In this document: in pieces, positions 39,766 through 48,421 of the stretch | Position numbering within the stretch: the stretch's first letter is position 1 | Layout of the letters: every line of letters begins with the position of its first letter | NCBI GenBank assembly: GCA_017475045.1 | Contig: JAFVGH010000077.1 | Location: 1 to 48,555, forward strand | Direction of reading: 5' to 3' | Length of the DNA: 48,555 nt | Origin: Fibrobacter sp. | GTDB taxonomy: Bacteria; Fibrobacterota; Fibrobacteria; Fibrobacterales; Fibrobacteraceae | Position numbers and translations under genes: made by a program | The notes under the pieces: generated by a model | What the model was told of the DNA's origin: nothing | The model's database searches: none | Seen by the model: the letters and a program-made list of their open reading frames with translations, nothing else

Positions 39766-40449
39766 ATGCTTGATTTATTGGCGGTTCAGTCCAGTACGGC
39801 AAACGCAACCATTATTACCCTGGCCTATACTTTGCTGTTGGCCTTTGTGCTTTCGTCCATTATCGGGTGGACCTACGAACGGACCTTCCTCGGACTTTCC
39901 TATTCCAGGAACTATGTGCAGGCCCTGGTGCTTTCGTCTGTGGTGGCCGCTACGGTGATGCAGGCCATCGGTGATAACGTGGGGCGCGGTCTCGGCATGC
40001 TGGGTGCTCTTTCCATCGTGCGCTTCCGTACCAGCTTCAAGGACCCCCGCGATATCATGTTCATCTTTGCGGCTCTCGGTGCGGGTATCGGTTGTGGCGT
40101 GTATGCCTGGGGCGCTGCCGTAGGCGGAACCATTGCCTTCTGTATCGTGGCCTTCTTGCTTTCCCGCACGGGTCTTGGCACCAAGCATTTCTTTGACGGC
40201 ATGCTCCGCATGGCCCTGCCCAATACTTCTGAACCCCGTATGGCTGTAGAAAACATAATGCGTAAGAACCTGAAGACCTACATACTGATTACCATGCGTG
40301 AGGTGAACGGCGGCGAACGCATAGACGTGGCTTACCAGATAAAGCTGAAGGCGTCTAAACCGGCGGCGGATATTTTGGCGGAACTTGCCAAGGTGGAAGG
40401 GCTTTCTGACATCCAGTTCATGATGCAGGACGCCACCACGGACATGTAG
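39766..40449 (+). CDS. DUF4956 family membrane protein, first gene of the VTC/HlyD/TolC operon
   Basis: 227 aa from the ATG at 39766 (GGAG five bases upstream). Helices at about 13-34, 48-68, 96-113 and 115-133. Between helices 2 and 3 is GRGLGMLGALSIVRFRTSFK then DPRDIMFIFAALGAGIGCG, the DUF4956 hallmark. The layout (short loop with Gly/Arg, then a helix with GAG/GIG) is reminiscent of MgtC/SapB proteins. The C-terminal 75 residues (YILITMREVNGGERIDVAYQ, then ADILAELAKVEGLSDIQFMM) have a beta-alpha-beta pattern like an ACT-type domain. In my knowledge DUF4956 genes are often next to VTC-domain and CotH genes. It may be the membrane partner of the VTC enzyme here. Confidence 0.85.
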   Translation: MLDLLAVQSSTANATIITLAYTLLLAFVLSSIIGWTYERTFLGLSYSRNYVQALVLSSVVAATVMQAIGDNVGRGLGMLGALSIVRFRTSFKDPRDIMFIFAALGAGIGCGVYAWGAAVGGTIAFCIVAFLLSRTGLGTKHFFDGMLRMALPNTSEPRMAVENIMRKNLKTYILITMREVNGGERIDVAYQIKLKASKPAADILAELAKVEGLSDIQFMMQDATTDM

Positions 40450-40464
40450 GGGAGGGATTGAAAA

Positions 40465-41559
40465 ATGGCTTTGAAAAACACCTTCCTCATTTCTTCTATC
40501 TACAAGCGTAAACTTTCTATCGCCTGGATTCTGGCCGTGGTGGCCGTCGTGGGCCTGGGGTATTTTTACCAGGGGAACGTGGCCCTGTTCCAGGGTATAG
40601 CCGAAGCTTCTGAAACCATCATTAGCGTGCCCAGCGCTACCGAAATCGTGAAGGTCCACGTGATGCCTGGTCAAGAAATCAAGGCGGGGGACACCATCGT
40701 GGAACTGAACCGCCCCGACTTGACCCTTCGCATTAACGAAGTGACCCGCGAGCTGGACGCCATCGAGGGCCGTAGCAGCCTGAACAAGGCGGATATCGAC
40801 CAGCGTGTGGCCTCCGTAAAGGCGGACCTTGCTACCCGCAGTGCGGCGCTCCGGTTCGAAATCAACAGGTTGGAAACGGAATACCAGAAGAACAAGGAAA
40901 TTTCTTCTAAGCTGAAAAGCCTGAGCGGAAACAACGCCAAGGCCGGTGGCAACGACGGCATGGCCATGCAGATCAAGAACCTGAAAGACGAACTGGCCCT
41001 GGCCGAGAAAAATGCCAACGAGCAGATCGCTCTTTTGCAGGGAAGCCGTAGTCTTCAAAGGAAAAGTGGCGTTACCGAGGCTGCCACCTTGCACAAGGAA
41101 CTGGAACAGCTTAAAAAGGAACAGGCCGACCTGGTGCAGATTGCCAAGGAAAGCTGGGTGGTGGGTAGCGTGAATGTCCGTGAAGGGGAAAAGGTCTCTA
41201 GCTTTACGCCTATCGTGACCTTGACCCACAAGTCCCCCTCCTTGATCCGCGGCTACATCAACGAACAGGTGTACCAGCGCATGAACCTGGGCAAGGACGT
41301 AGAGATTCGCACTCTGGGAGGCAAGGGTAAGCCCATCAAGGGCGAGGTGGTTGGCCTTTCCAGCCGCATCGTGGTGTTTCCGGACCGCATGTGGAAAATG
41401 CCCGACATGCCTGTATATGGTCGCGAGGTGACTATCCGGATTCCTGAGGACAACCCCTTCTTGCTGGGCGAGATGGTGGCTATTTCCGAAGAGGGCAAGA
41501 TTAAGGACCTGGCCACCGAGATAATGGATGCCATCTTTGGGAATGATGCTGATGAATAA
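40465..41559 (+). CDS. HlyD-type periplasmic adaptor (membrane fusion) protein
   Basis: 364 aa; GGGGAGGG is upstream of the ATG. One N-terminal membrane helix (about 17-36, IAWILAVVAVVGLGYFY). Half-lipoyl domain about 50-85 (EIVKVHVMPGQEIKAGDTIV), a long coiled-coil hairpin about 88-225 (RLETEYQKNKEISSKLKSLS and later AATLHKELEQLKKEQADLVQ), the second half-lipoyl (SVNVREGEKVSSFTPIVTL), then a beta-barrel domain. These proteins bridge an inner-membrane unit to a TolC channel. No ABC, RND or MFS pump is in the operon, so the partner may be the DUF4956 protein. It overlaps the TolC-like gene by eight bases. Confidence 0.88.
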   Translation: MALKNTFLISSIYKRKLSIAWILAVVAVVGLGYFYQGNVALFQGIAEASETIISVPSATEIVKVHVMPGQEIKAGDTIVELNRPDLTLRINEVTRELDAIEGRSSLNKADIDQRVASVKADLATRSAALRFEINRLETEYQKNKEISSKLKSLSGNNAKAGGNDGMAMQIKNLKDELALAEKNANEQIALLQGSRSLQRKSGVTEAATLHKELEQLKKEQADLVQIAKESWVVGSVNVREGEKVSSFTPIVTLTHKSPSLIRGYINEQVYQRMNLGKDVEIRTLGGKGKPIKGEVVGLSSRIVVFPDRMWKMPDMPVYGREVTIRIPEDNPFLLGEMVAISEEGKIKDLATEIMDAIFGNDADE

Positions 41560-42946
41560 GTTTTCCTTGATACCCATGCTGGCGGGCGTCGCTGTACTTT
41601 CTACTTCCGCCGTAGCCGCCCCCTTGACTTGGGAGGCGCTGACAGAATCTGTGGATAAGGATCCCGTACTGCAGACTTCGCAGAAGCGTTCCGAGGCGGC
41701 AGCCCAGGACCCGGGAACCAAGCTTTGGGACAACCTGGAGTTTCGTTACCAGTTGGACGGATTCAGCTTTGCCAAGCATGACTTTGAACTGCGCTTAAAG
41801 CCCAAGGCGTTCGGCCTCGGTTCTGCTGACAAGCGCCAGTACGAGACCCTGCGGGATTACCAGAAGGCCCGCCTGGCGGTGGACCGTTCGTACCTGCTTT
41901 ACGACCGCTACGAGCGGGCGCTCCGCTATGTCATCCGCCGGAAGATTGCCGAGGTGGACCGCCAGCTTTATCAGGTGGTGCTGGACCGTATCGAGGTGCT
42001 GCACCTGAAGGCGGGCAGCGAGACTTTTAATTCCCAGGATCTGATTGCCGCCCTGGAGCAAAAGGCTGCCCGTCGGGCGGAACTGCTGGGCGACAGCACC
42101 GCTCTCCGAGATGCGGAACTGAAGCTCAAGTCTTGGGTGCCGGACTTTGATTCCGTGGGGCTCGATACCGCGTGGCTCCCCACCATGGACGAGCTTGCCA
42201 AGGGCCTGCAGGACGGCATTACGCTGAACGAACAGTTCCCCGAAGTCCAGAAGGCCAAGGCCAAGATGGATTACGAACGGGCCAAGTCCAAGCGTGACCT
42301 TTCCAAGGGTAACGACTATATCTCTCATATCGGTGTGGGCTATTCCTTGCGGATTGAATCCCTGATGAAGAAGTACAAGGAGCTGGATAAGGCTGATGTT
42401 GCCGAGTCAGGGAAATACTACGATTATCAAGACGAGTGGCTGGATAAAAACGGATGTGAAAAGTGGGGCACTTGCAACGAGACGGCTGAAATTCTGGTTC
42501 CCGATGCCGATGACCGCCAGCTGAAGGACAAGTTCTTCGTGAATCTGGCTGTTCGGCTCCCGTTCTTTGATGACAACAATGGAAGTGTGCTTAGGAACCA
42601 GGTAGACGAATTGGATGCCGAAAGCGATTACCTTGATGCGGTACGCACCTTGAACCAGAAAGTCTCTCGTTTGTCCGAAGAAATCGTGGCCCTGGTATCT
42701 CAATGGAAGGTGCAGAAGGATTTTGTGGAGAAGGTGAACGCGGGCAACCTGTTCGAGGACTTTGCCCAGTCGGCCGGTGCCGACCCGCTGCTGCTTCTGC
42801 GTGCCCGCGAGAGTGCCCTGGAAAGTGACTTGAAGGCAATCCGTCTGGAATCAGAAATTTTCGAGCGTTATATCATTCTGTTGCAGTATACAGGTGTTCT
42901 CGCCAACACCAGTATCAAGAATCATCTGCGCGAGGGGCTTAAGTAA
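41552..42946 (+). CDS. TolC-like outer-membrane efflux/secretion protein
   Basis: 464 aa from the ATG at 41552 (GGGA ten bases upstream; ATGs at 41543 and 41546 are alternatives). Signal peptide MNKFSLIPMLAGVAVLSTSA. Long helical hairpins follow: LRDYQKARLAVDRSYLLYDR, then SETFNSQDLIAALEQKAARR in the first half and VDELDAESDYLDAVRTLNQK in the second. They are interrupted by strand segments (FRYQLDGFSFAKHDFELRLK; KFFVNLAVRLPFFDDNNG). This is the two-repeat TolC plan. A Cys pair (GCEKWGTC) in the middle may form a disulfide. It supplies the outer-membrane duct for the HlyD protein and lies one base before the VTC gene. Confidence 0.8.
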   Translation: MNKFSLIPMLAGVAVLSTSAVAAPLTWEALTESVDKDPVLQTSQKRSEAAAQDPGTKLWDNLEFRYQLDGFSFAKHDFELRLKPKAFGLGSADKRQYETLRDYQKARLAVDRSYLLYDRYERALRYVIRRKIAEVDRQLYQVVLDRIEVLHLKAGSETFNSQDLIAALEQKAARRAELLGDSTALRDAELKLKSWVPDFDSVGLDTAWLPTMDELAKGLQDGITLNEQFPEVQKAKAKMDYERAKSKRDLSKGNDYISHIGVGYSLRIESLMKKYKELDKADVAESGKYYDYQDEWLDKNGCEKWGTCNETAEILVPDADDRQLKDKFFVNLAVRLPFFDDNNGSVLRNQVDELDAESDYLDAVRTLNQKVSRLSEEIVALVSQWKVQKDFVEKVNAGNLFEDFAQSAGADPLLLLRARESALESDLKAIRLESEIFERYIILLQYTGVLANTSIKNHLREGLK

Positions 42947-42947
42947 A

Positions 42948-43766
42948 ATGGCCGAGGCCCGCGGTTTTAGCCTGTTGGAGCGTTTCGAGCTCAAGTACCA
43001 CATTCCTGTGGCATGGGCGGACCGTATTGGCGAATTCATTTCGCCCTATTGCGAAGAAGACCATTATTCCCAGATTACGCCGGGACATTTTTACTGGATT
43101 ACCAACCTTTACCTGGATTCGGACCGCTGGACGTTCCTAGGCTGGAAAAAGGCGAGACTGTTGGACCGCTTCAACATGCGTATCCGCACCTATGGGGAGC
43201 ACCCGGCCCAAGATGGCACCTTCCATTTTGAAAGCAAACGTAAGGTGAAGGAAATCTGTTACAAGAGCCGAGCAACTATCAAGGGAATCAGTCCCGGTGA
43301 AGTCTGGAACATGAAACCCGAGGATTGGCCCTGCAAGAGCGATACGGACCGCAAGTACCTGAAGGATTTTTTGTACAAGACCCACCTGCACAACGCCCAC
43401 CCGAGGCTTTTGACTCAGTACAAACGCCGTGCCTGGTTCGGTCTTCGCGAGGAATACTCCCGCGTGACTATCGATACGGGCATGCGCTTTCGCGAGGAGA
43501 CGGGTTTTGACTATACGGTGGACCCCCACTACATGCATTCTACGGGAATTCCCCGTTTTTTCAAACCGGGTTGCGATGCTGTGCTGGAACTCAAGTGTCC
43601 CTGCTCCCAGGTGCCCTTTTGGATGATAGATTTGATTAGGTTTTTGAACCTGCGTCAGGGCGGTTTTTCTAAATTCGGAAATGCTGCCGCGGAATGGTCT
43701 AGGGTTTACGAACATCCCAAGGATTTCAAGGACCCGTATTGGACTAGGCTCGCGGGAAATTTTTAA
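42948..43766 (+). CDS. VTC-domain polyphosphate polymerase family protein
   Basis: 272 aa from the ATG at 42948, with GAGGGG ten bases upstream inside the tolC-like gene. The VTC tunnel motifs are in order: ERFELKYHI (R12, E14, K16), TNLYLDSD (53-60), RFNMRIRTYG (R78 and R80), FESKRKVK (E95, K97), YKRRAWFG (R160, R161), SRVTIDTGMRF (R172), and AVLELKCP (E214, K216). In yeast Vtc4 the equivalent basic residues bind ATP and the growing chain, and the Glu binds metal; the enzyme makes polyphosphate. All key residue types appear present. The bacterial domain lacks the SPX and membrane parts, so the operon's DUF4956 protein could provide translocation. Confidence 0.88.
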   Translation: MAEARGFSLLERFELKYHIPVAWADRIGEFISPYCEEDHYSQITPGHFYWITNLYLDSDRWTFLGWKKARLLDRFNMRIRTYGEHPAQDGTFHFESKRKVKEICYKSRATIKGISPGEVWNMKPEDWPCKSDTDRKYLKDFLYKTHLHNAHPRLLTQYKRRAWFGLREEYSRVTIDTGMRFREETGFDYTVDPHYMHSTGIPRFFKPGCDAVLELKCPCSQVPFWMIDLIRFLNLRQGGFSKFGNAAAEWSRVYEHPKDFKDPYWTRLAGNF

Positions 43767-43797
43767 TGGCGGTGTGTCCGCAAAAAAGGGAGGCTCC

Positions 43798-45426
43798 ATG
43801 CTTCTAAAAAAATGGTCTATAGTTTGTATGGCGGCGCTGCTTTCGGCGTTCCTTTGCTCCTGTTCCGACAGTTCTAGCAGTTCTTCTGCGGATCCGGATG
43901 AGAAAGAGGAAGGTAACGGCAAGAACAATCCTTCGGATTCTACCGTTGCCAACGGTGCCTATGTGACGATCACCGAAATCATGTACAACGCTCCTGAAAA
44001 CTCGACGCTGGAATGGGTGGAGCTGAAGATTGTGGGTGGTTCTGCCATGCAGCACATGGACCAATATGCACTTCGGCTGGAAGGGGCTGTTACCTACACT
44101 TTCCCCGATGAACCGTTGGATACCAACGAATATATCGTGGTGACCAACGATCCCGAATTGTTCCGCAAGACTTATAAGGATTTTAAGGGTCGTCTGTTTG
44201 GCCCCTGGGGAAAGGATGTGAAGACCGACTCCTTGGCCAAGCTTTCTAACGAAGGCGACGTTATTGATGTGAAACTGGACGGTGACGGCGATGTAAGCTG
44301 TGCTTTTAGCAAGGAACCGCCTTGGCCGAGCCTTGCCAATGGAAACGGTAGCAGTCTGGTGTTTGTGGGTGGAAACCCGAGCCAGGCCAGTTCTTGGGCG
44401 GCAAGCAAAAAGACTTGGGGCAACCCTGGCGCTGCCGATGAGTTCGTTGAGCCCCTTACGGTTCGCCTGAACGAGATTCAACCCTACGATGTTGCCACAG
44501 GGGAAAATAGTTGGGTCGAACTCTACAATTTCGGGGACAAGGATATTGATGTTACCGGTTGGATTTTTGAATCCAAGTACAAGAAAACTTCCTGGACCAT
44601 CAAGAAAGGAAAGGTTCCTGCCAAGGGGTATCTGGTCTTGGCTACAAACGACGTTTCTGTATTCGGTGAAGAAATTATCTTGAACCCCAAGGGCGGCTCT
44701 TATTACCTGTATGAAGTTGTAGATGGCAAGAAGACCGGTGGCGAAACTAGCTTGCTTCTTGCGGCCAGCAACCAGAGCAGTGGTGTCGTGGACATAAGCG
44801 ATGGCTCTACGGCACAGGGTGCCATGAAAAAAGCCACCAAGGGCGCAGCAAATGAGCCGCTGAAGGTGGGCCCCCTCTTTATTGACGAAATTTACTACCA
44901 CCCCATGGAAGGTGGTATAGTGCCGTTTGAATTCATGGAGATTGTGAATAAGGCCGATACCGCGGTGAACCTATACGTGACCAAGTCCGCTAAGAGCAAA
45001 GGCTGGAAGGTGGAAGGCATTAACATGGAATTCTCTTCGGGAACTATTGTGCCTGCAGGTGGCAGGGTGTTGTTGCTTTCGGATTCTTTGGTGAAGGATA
45101 CGGCTGCTATCCGTGCCGATTACAAGATTGCAAGTGATGTGTTGATTTGTCACTACAAGGGTAAACTTTCGAACCGTGGCGAGACCGTGGCGGTCAAGCA
45201 GCCTTTTGATTGGGACCCTGTGACCCCCGACGACACCAACCCCGATTTGAACACCGCTCTGGTACAGTGGTATTACGACTGGTCCGATGCTACGCTCTAT
45301 TCCGATTCCTGGGATGGCTTGGAAGATGCCGATGGTTACGGCAAGAGCTTGCAACGAGTGAATTACAACACCATGGGCTATGAGGCCTCCGCCTGGAAGG
45401 TTACTGAACCTACTGTGGGAAAATAA
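43798..45426 (+). CDS. Lipoprotein with three lamin-tail-like (LTD) domains
   Basis: 542 aa; ATG at 43798 has GGAGG four bases upstream. Lipobox LCSC (Cys22) followed by a Ser run and an acidic linker. Three Ig-fold LTD-like repeats: about 55-195 (VTITEIMYNAPENSTLEWVE), 220-350 (VRLNEIQPYDVATGENSWVE then LYNFGDKDIDVTGW) and 365-510 (LFIDEIYYHPMEGGIVPFEF then MEIVNKADTAVNLYV). Bacterial LTD domains occur on extracellular proteins and often beside CotH kinases. A surface-exposed binding role is likely. It is the last gene of the operon and ends at a bidirectional terminator. Confidence 0.8.
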   Translation: MLLKKWSIVCMAALLSAFLCSCSDSSSSSSADPDEKEEGNGKNNPSDSTVANGAYVTITEIMYNAPENSTLEWVELKIVGGSAMQHMDQYALRLEGAVTYTFPDEPLDTNEYIVVTNDPELFRKTYKDFKGRLFGPWGKDVKTDSLAKLSNEGDVIDVKLDGDGDVSCAFSKEPPWPSLANGNGSSLVFVGGNPSQASSWAASKKTWGNPGAADEFVEPLTVRLNEIQPYDVATGENSWVELYNFGDKDIDVTGWIFESKYKKTSWTIKKGKVPAKGYLVLATNDVSVFGEEIILNPKGGSYYLYEVVDGKKTGGETSLLLAASNQSSGVVDISDGSTAQGAMKKATKGAANEPLKVGPLFIDEIYYHPMEGGIVPFEFMEIVNKADTAVNLYVTKSAKSKGWKVEGINMEFSSGTIVPAGGRVLLLSDSLVKDTAAIRADYKIASDVLICHYKGKLSNRGETVAVKQPFDWDPVTPDDTNPDLNTALVQWYYDWSDATLYSDSWDGLEDADGYGKSLQRVNYNTMGYEASAWKVTEPTVGK

Positions 45427-45440
45427 ATTAAGGTTACGAA

Positions 45441-45472
45441 AAAAAGGTGCGGAACAGATCCGCACCTTTTTT
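45441..45472 (+). terminator. Bidirectional terminator between convergent genes
   Basis: GGTGCGGA (45446-45453) pairs perfectly with TCCGCACC (45459-45466), with A-run on the left and T6 on the right. It serves the LTD lipoprotein gene on the plus strand and the CoA-transferase fusion gene on the minus strand. Confidence 0.9.
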
Positions 45473-45510
45473 GTTAATAAATCTAACTCTCGCTTTATAT
45501 ATAATCCGCC

Positions 45511-48324
45511 TTAGTTGTTATAGAACATCTGGGCGGCTTCCATGCTGTAGGGGTATGCCGGGTAGTCCGAGAGCACGGTTGCCTTTTCTAGATACTTCTT
45601 CAAGGCCGGGCGGAACTTGGGGTGGGCGCAGTTGTCGATGATGGCATGCGCACGCTCGATGACGTTCAGGCCGCGAAGGTCTGCAACGCCCTGCTCCGTC
45701 ACAATGACCTGCACCGTTTTGCTGGTATGGTCAATATGGCTTACCAGCGGAACGATAGAAGAGATCTTGCCGTTCTTTGCAGTGGACTTGGTGATGAAAA
45801 TGGATAGACCGCCGTTCTGGCAGAAGTCTCCGGAACCGCCCACGCCATTCATGAGGCGGCTTCCACCCACGTAGCTGGAGTTCGTATTCCCGTATAGGTC
45901 CGCTTCGATGATGGTATTGATGGCAATCACGTTCAGGCGGCGAATCACTTCGGGGCTGTTGCTGATTTCCATGGGGCGGAGCACGATCTTATCCTTCACC
46001 GAGCCAAGCTTCTCGAAGAAGGCCTTCATCTTTTCCTTGGACATGGTGATGGCGGTAGAAGAAGCCGCGTCTACCTTACCGCTTTCAATCAAGTCTACCA
46101 GGGAATCCTGCATGACTTCGGAATAGACGGTCAGGTGTTCAAACTTAGACTTCTGAAGCCCAGAGAGCACGGCGTTGGAAACGGCGCCGATGCCTGCCTG
46201 GATAGGCGGCAACGGGTTGCAGAGGCGGCCTGCTTCCACGTCTTTTTCCAGGAAGTTGATCAGGTTCTCGCTCATCTTGTCGTAATCTTCGTCGCCGGCG
46301 GTATCGGGGATGCCGCAGTCGGGAATGTCGCTATGTACAATGGCCACGATCTTCGACGGGTCACAAGGAATGTAGGGCGTTCCGATACGGTCTGCCACCT
46401 TGGTCAGCGGAATCGGCTTGGTGTTGGGGGCAAGCTCTGTCATGTAGATATCGTGGATTCCCTTGATGTTTTCGGGAACGGAGGTGTTGATTTCCACGAT
46501 GACCTTGTCGGCACAGGCCACGTAGGCTTCGGTGGCGCCCACAGAAGCGGTGGGGATGATGTTTCCCTTCTCGTCAATGGAGCTGGCTTCTACCAGGGCC
46601 ACGTCAATATGGTTCAGGTATCCGCTGCGAACCCACTTGGACATAAGGCTCAGGGGCATGTCCACATACTTGATCTTGCCTTCGTTGATGGCGTTACGCA
46701 AGTCAGCGTTGGTCTGGTAGGGCATGCGGCACTTGAGGGCGCCCACGCGGGCCAGAAGACCGTCGAACTCGTCGCCCAGGGAGGCGCCGGAATAAACCGT
46801 CAGGTCCAACTTTTCGCCCATCTTGGCTCTTGCCGCAAGGGCCTTGGCCACCTTCTTGGGGTAGCCCGAAAGAGTGAAGCCCGAGACGCCCAGGGTCATG
46901 CCTTTCTCGATATAGCTGGAAGCCTCGCGGGAAGAACGGATTTTGTTCTTTAGGGCCTTGCACTTGATGCGGTTCTCGAAGGAATCAGTTTCTACCGGGT
47001 CGTCTTCGCAGAACTGGGGTTCCGGAAGGCCGTAGTAGCGCTTGTATTCTACAGGGGCGTGGCCGCGGCTGGAGAGCTTCTTCTTGAGGGTTACGGTGAT
47101 GCCCAGACGTTCCATCTCTTCGGCGATGGCGTCAGCATACTTGGAGGTCTCGAAGTTCTGCAGGAAGGTGATGGAGAACTCGTTTCCGATTTCTACCATG
47201 GTGATCATGGGAATACGGCGGATGGCCGAAGTCCAGGACACATCTTCCATTTCGTTCAGGTAGCCGTGATCGGCAAGGCGTCCGATGTAGCTGAATACAT
47301 AGGTGCCGATGAAGGTGGGGTAGCATTTCTTATAGAAATCCATCCTGTCTTTGAAATCGGGAATCTTCTCGGCTTCTTCGGTAATGCTGTTGAAGATGTT
47401 CAGGGTGGTCTTCAACTGGTCGGGACTGATGAGGAACTTCAGTTCGGAACGCAGGGCTACACCCAGGTCCTTCTCGCTAAGTTCCAGCTGCTTGGGATCC
47501 ACCGTCTGGAAGGCAAAAGTCCAACCGTTACGGTGGGTGTTTTCCATACCGATGGCGCTACGGCAGTTCACGGGGAGGGCCGCCGTAAAGAGCTTCTTGT
47601 TGTCGGGGTACATCTTCTGGAGTACCCGTGCCATCATAGCCTGGAATGCAGAGGCGGGGGAGTGGCCGTTGGCCTTGGCGTAGGCCATAAACTCGTCGCT
47701 CCTGACGTTCAGATGGTAGCGGGTCATGTTGGTGCCTTCGTAGGTGAAGGCGTCTTTGCCCATCTTGTCGATCTCCAGGGTTTCGGGCATGTAGAAGATG
47801 TCCTTGTCCTCGGGAGGGGCCTTGTAGACAAAGCCCGGCGTGGTCTCGTAATGCTTGGAGCCCAGGTCGTCGAACATTCCTTCGCGCACAGTGCCGTCGT
47901 TCAGCCAGATGCCGGTGGAATCGTAGGTCTTGCCGTTCTTGAAGGTGAAGTAATAGTACATCAGCGTGTCGAAGAAACGGTTACGGCCCACGCCGTCGGT
48001 AAGTCCATGGAAGTAAGAAATCCAAATCTTGTTTTCGATGAAGGATACGCTGAAGAGACGCCCTTCGGCGAATTCACCGCCCAGGTTGGCGGGGCCGTAC
48101 ATTTCGATGGCCTTGAAGGGGGTACCGGCGTCTTTGTACTTGATTTCAGACCCGTTGATGTCCAGGGCGAAATTCACCCAGGGGTGAACCTTGACTGCCT
48201 CGTCTACGGCCTTCTGCAAAATCTCGCCGTTTACGTTTTCGTTGAGCTGGATATACTGCGTGTTTCCTGTGTCCAGGAAATAGAAGTAGAGCCAGGCGCA
48301 ATACTTGAGGGGAGTCTGTTCCAT
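45511..48324 (-). CDS. Fusion: condensation/acyltransferase-like domain + acetyl-CoA hydrolase/CoA-transferase
   Basis: 937 aa. Residues 1-415 resemble the condensation/alcohol-acetyltransferase/PapA fold: the HxxxDG motif is His106-Asp110-Gly111 in SYFHGLTDGVG, and NCRSAIGMENTHRNGW and FSYIGRL sit where the second-half landmarks belong. Residues 450-937 are an acetyl-CoA hydrolase/transferase: LGVSGFTLSGYPKKVA, VEASSIDEKGNIIPTASVGA, the catalytic Glu736 in LTVYSEVMQDS, GVGGSGDF (827-834) and VTEQGVADLRG. The second half would swap CoA between acetyl-CoA and another acid such as succinate, fitting acetate/succinate fermentation. The frame is continuous through the junction at about 415-450, so it is a true fusion and not two genes. 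I know no standard enzyme with this architecture. Confidence 0.85.
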   Translation of the reverse strand: MEQTPLKYCAWLYFYFLDTGNTQYIQLNENVNGEILQKAVDEAVKVHPWVNFALDINGSEIKYKDAGTPFKAIEMYGPANLGGEFAEGRLFSVSFIENKIWISYFHGLTDGVGRNRFFDTLMYYYFTFKNGKTYDSTGIWLNDGTVREGMFDDLGSKHYETTPGFVYKAPPEDKDIFYMPETLEIDKMGKDAFTYEGTNMTRYHLNVRSDEFMAYAKANGHSPASAFQAMMARVLQKMYPDNKKLFTAALPVNCRSAIGMENTHRNGWTFAFQTVDPKQLELSEKDLGVALRSELKFLISPDQLKTTLNIFNSITEEAEKIPDFKDRMDFYKKCYPTFIGTYVFSYIGRLADHGYLNEMEDVSWTSAIRRIPMITMVEIGNEFSITFLQNFETSKYADAIAEEMERLGITVTLKKKLSSRGHAPVEYKRYYGLPEPQFCEDDPVETDSFENRIKCKALKNKIRSSREASSYIEKGMTLGVSGFTLSGYPKKVAKALAARAKMGEKLDLTVYSGASLGDEFDGLLARVGALKCRMPYQTNADLRNAINEGKIKYVDMPLSLMSKWVRSGYLNHIDVALVEASSIDEKGNIIPTASVGATEAYVACADKVIVEINTSVPENIKGIHDIYMTELAPNTKPIPLTKVADRIGTPYIPCDPSKIVAIVHSDIPDCGIPDTAGDEDYDKMSENLINFLEKDVEAGRLCNPLPPIQAGIGAVSNAVLSGLQKSKFEHLTVYSEVMQDSLVDLIESGKVDAASSTAITMSKEKMKAFFEKLGSVKDKIVLRPMEISNSPEVIRRLNVIAINTIIEADLYGNTNSSYVGGSRLMNGVGGSGDFCQNGGLSIFITKSTAKNGKISSIVPLVSHIDHTSKTVQVIVTEQGVADLRGLNVIERAHAIIDNCAHPKFRPALKKYLEKATVLSDYPAYPYSMEAAQMFYNN

Positions 48325-48401
48325 CGTTAAACCTCGTTAAAAAATGGACTTGAAATCTTTTGCTCAAATTTAGAAAATCTAGTGTTTTGCTTACGGGGCG
48401 T

Positions 48402-48420
48402 TGCGGGGTGAAACCCCGCA
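48402..48420. repeat. Small palindrome abutting the insertion-sequence end
   Basis: TGCGGGG-TGAAA-CCCCGCA, a perfect 7-bp stem ending one base before the IS end. It lacks a T-run. It may be the insertion target or a terminator remnant. Confidence 0.5.
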
Positions 48421-48421
48421 G

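Noticed and set aside
39775..41733. 652-codon open frame on the minus strand opposite the DUF4956 and HlyD genes
   Set aside because: It is antisense to two well-supported genes in a conserved family order; the His/Gly/Val-rich composition is that of a shadow frame. The same applies to the long antisense frames at 20040-21464 and 36425-37885.
15246..43766. Ppx/GppA gene as a working part of the VTC operon
   Set aside because: They are 27 kb apart on opposite strands, and Ppx/GppA is nearly universal; only a thematic link can be claimed.
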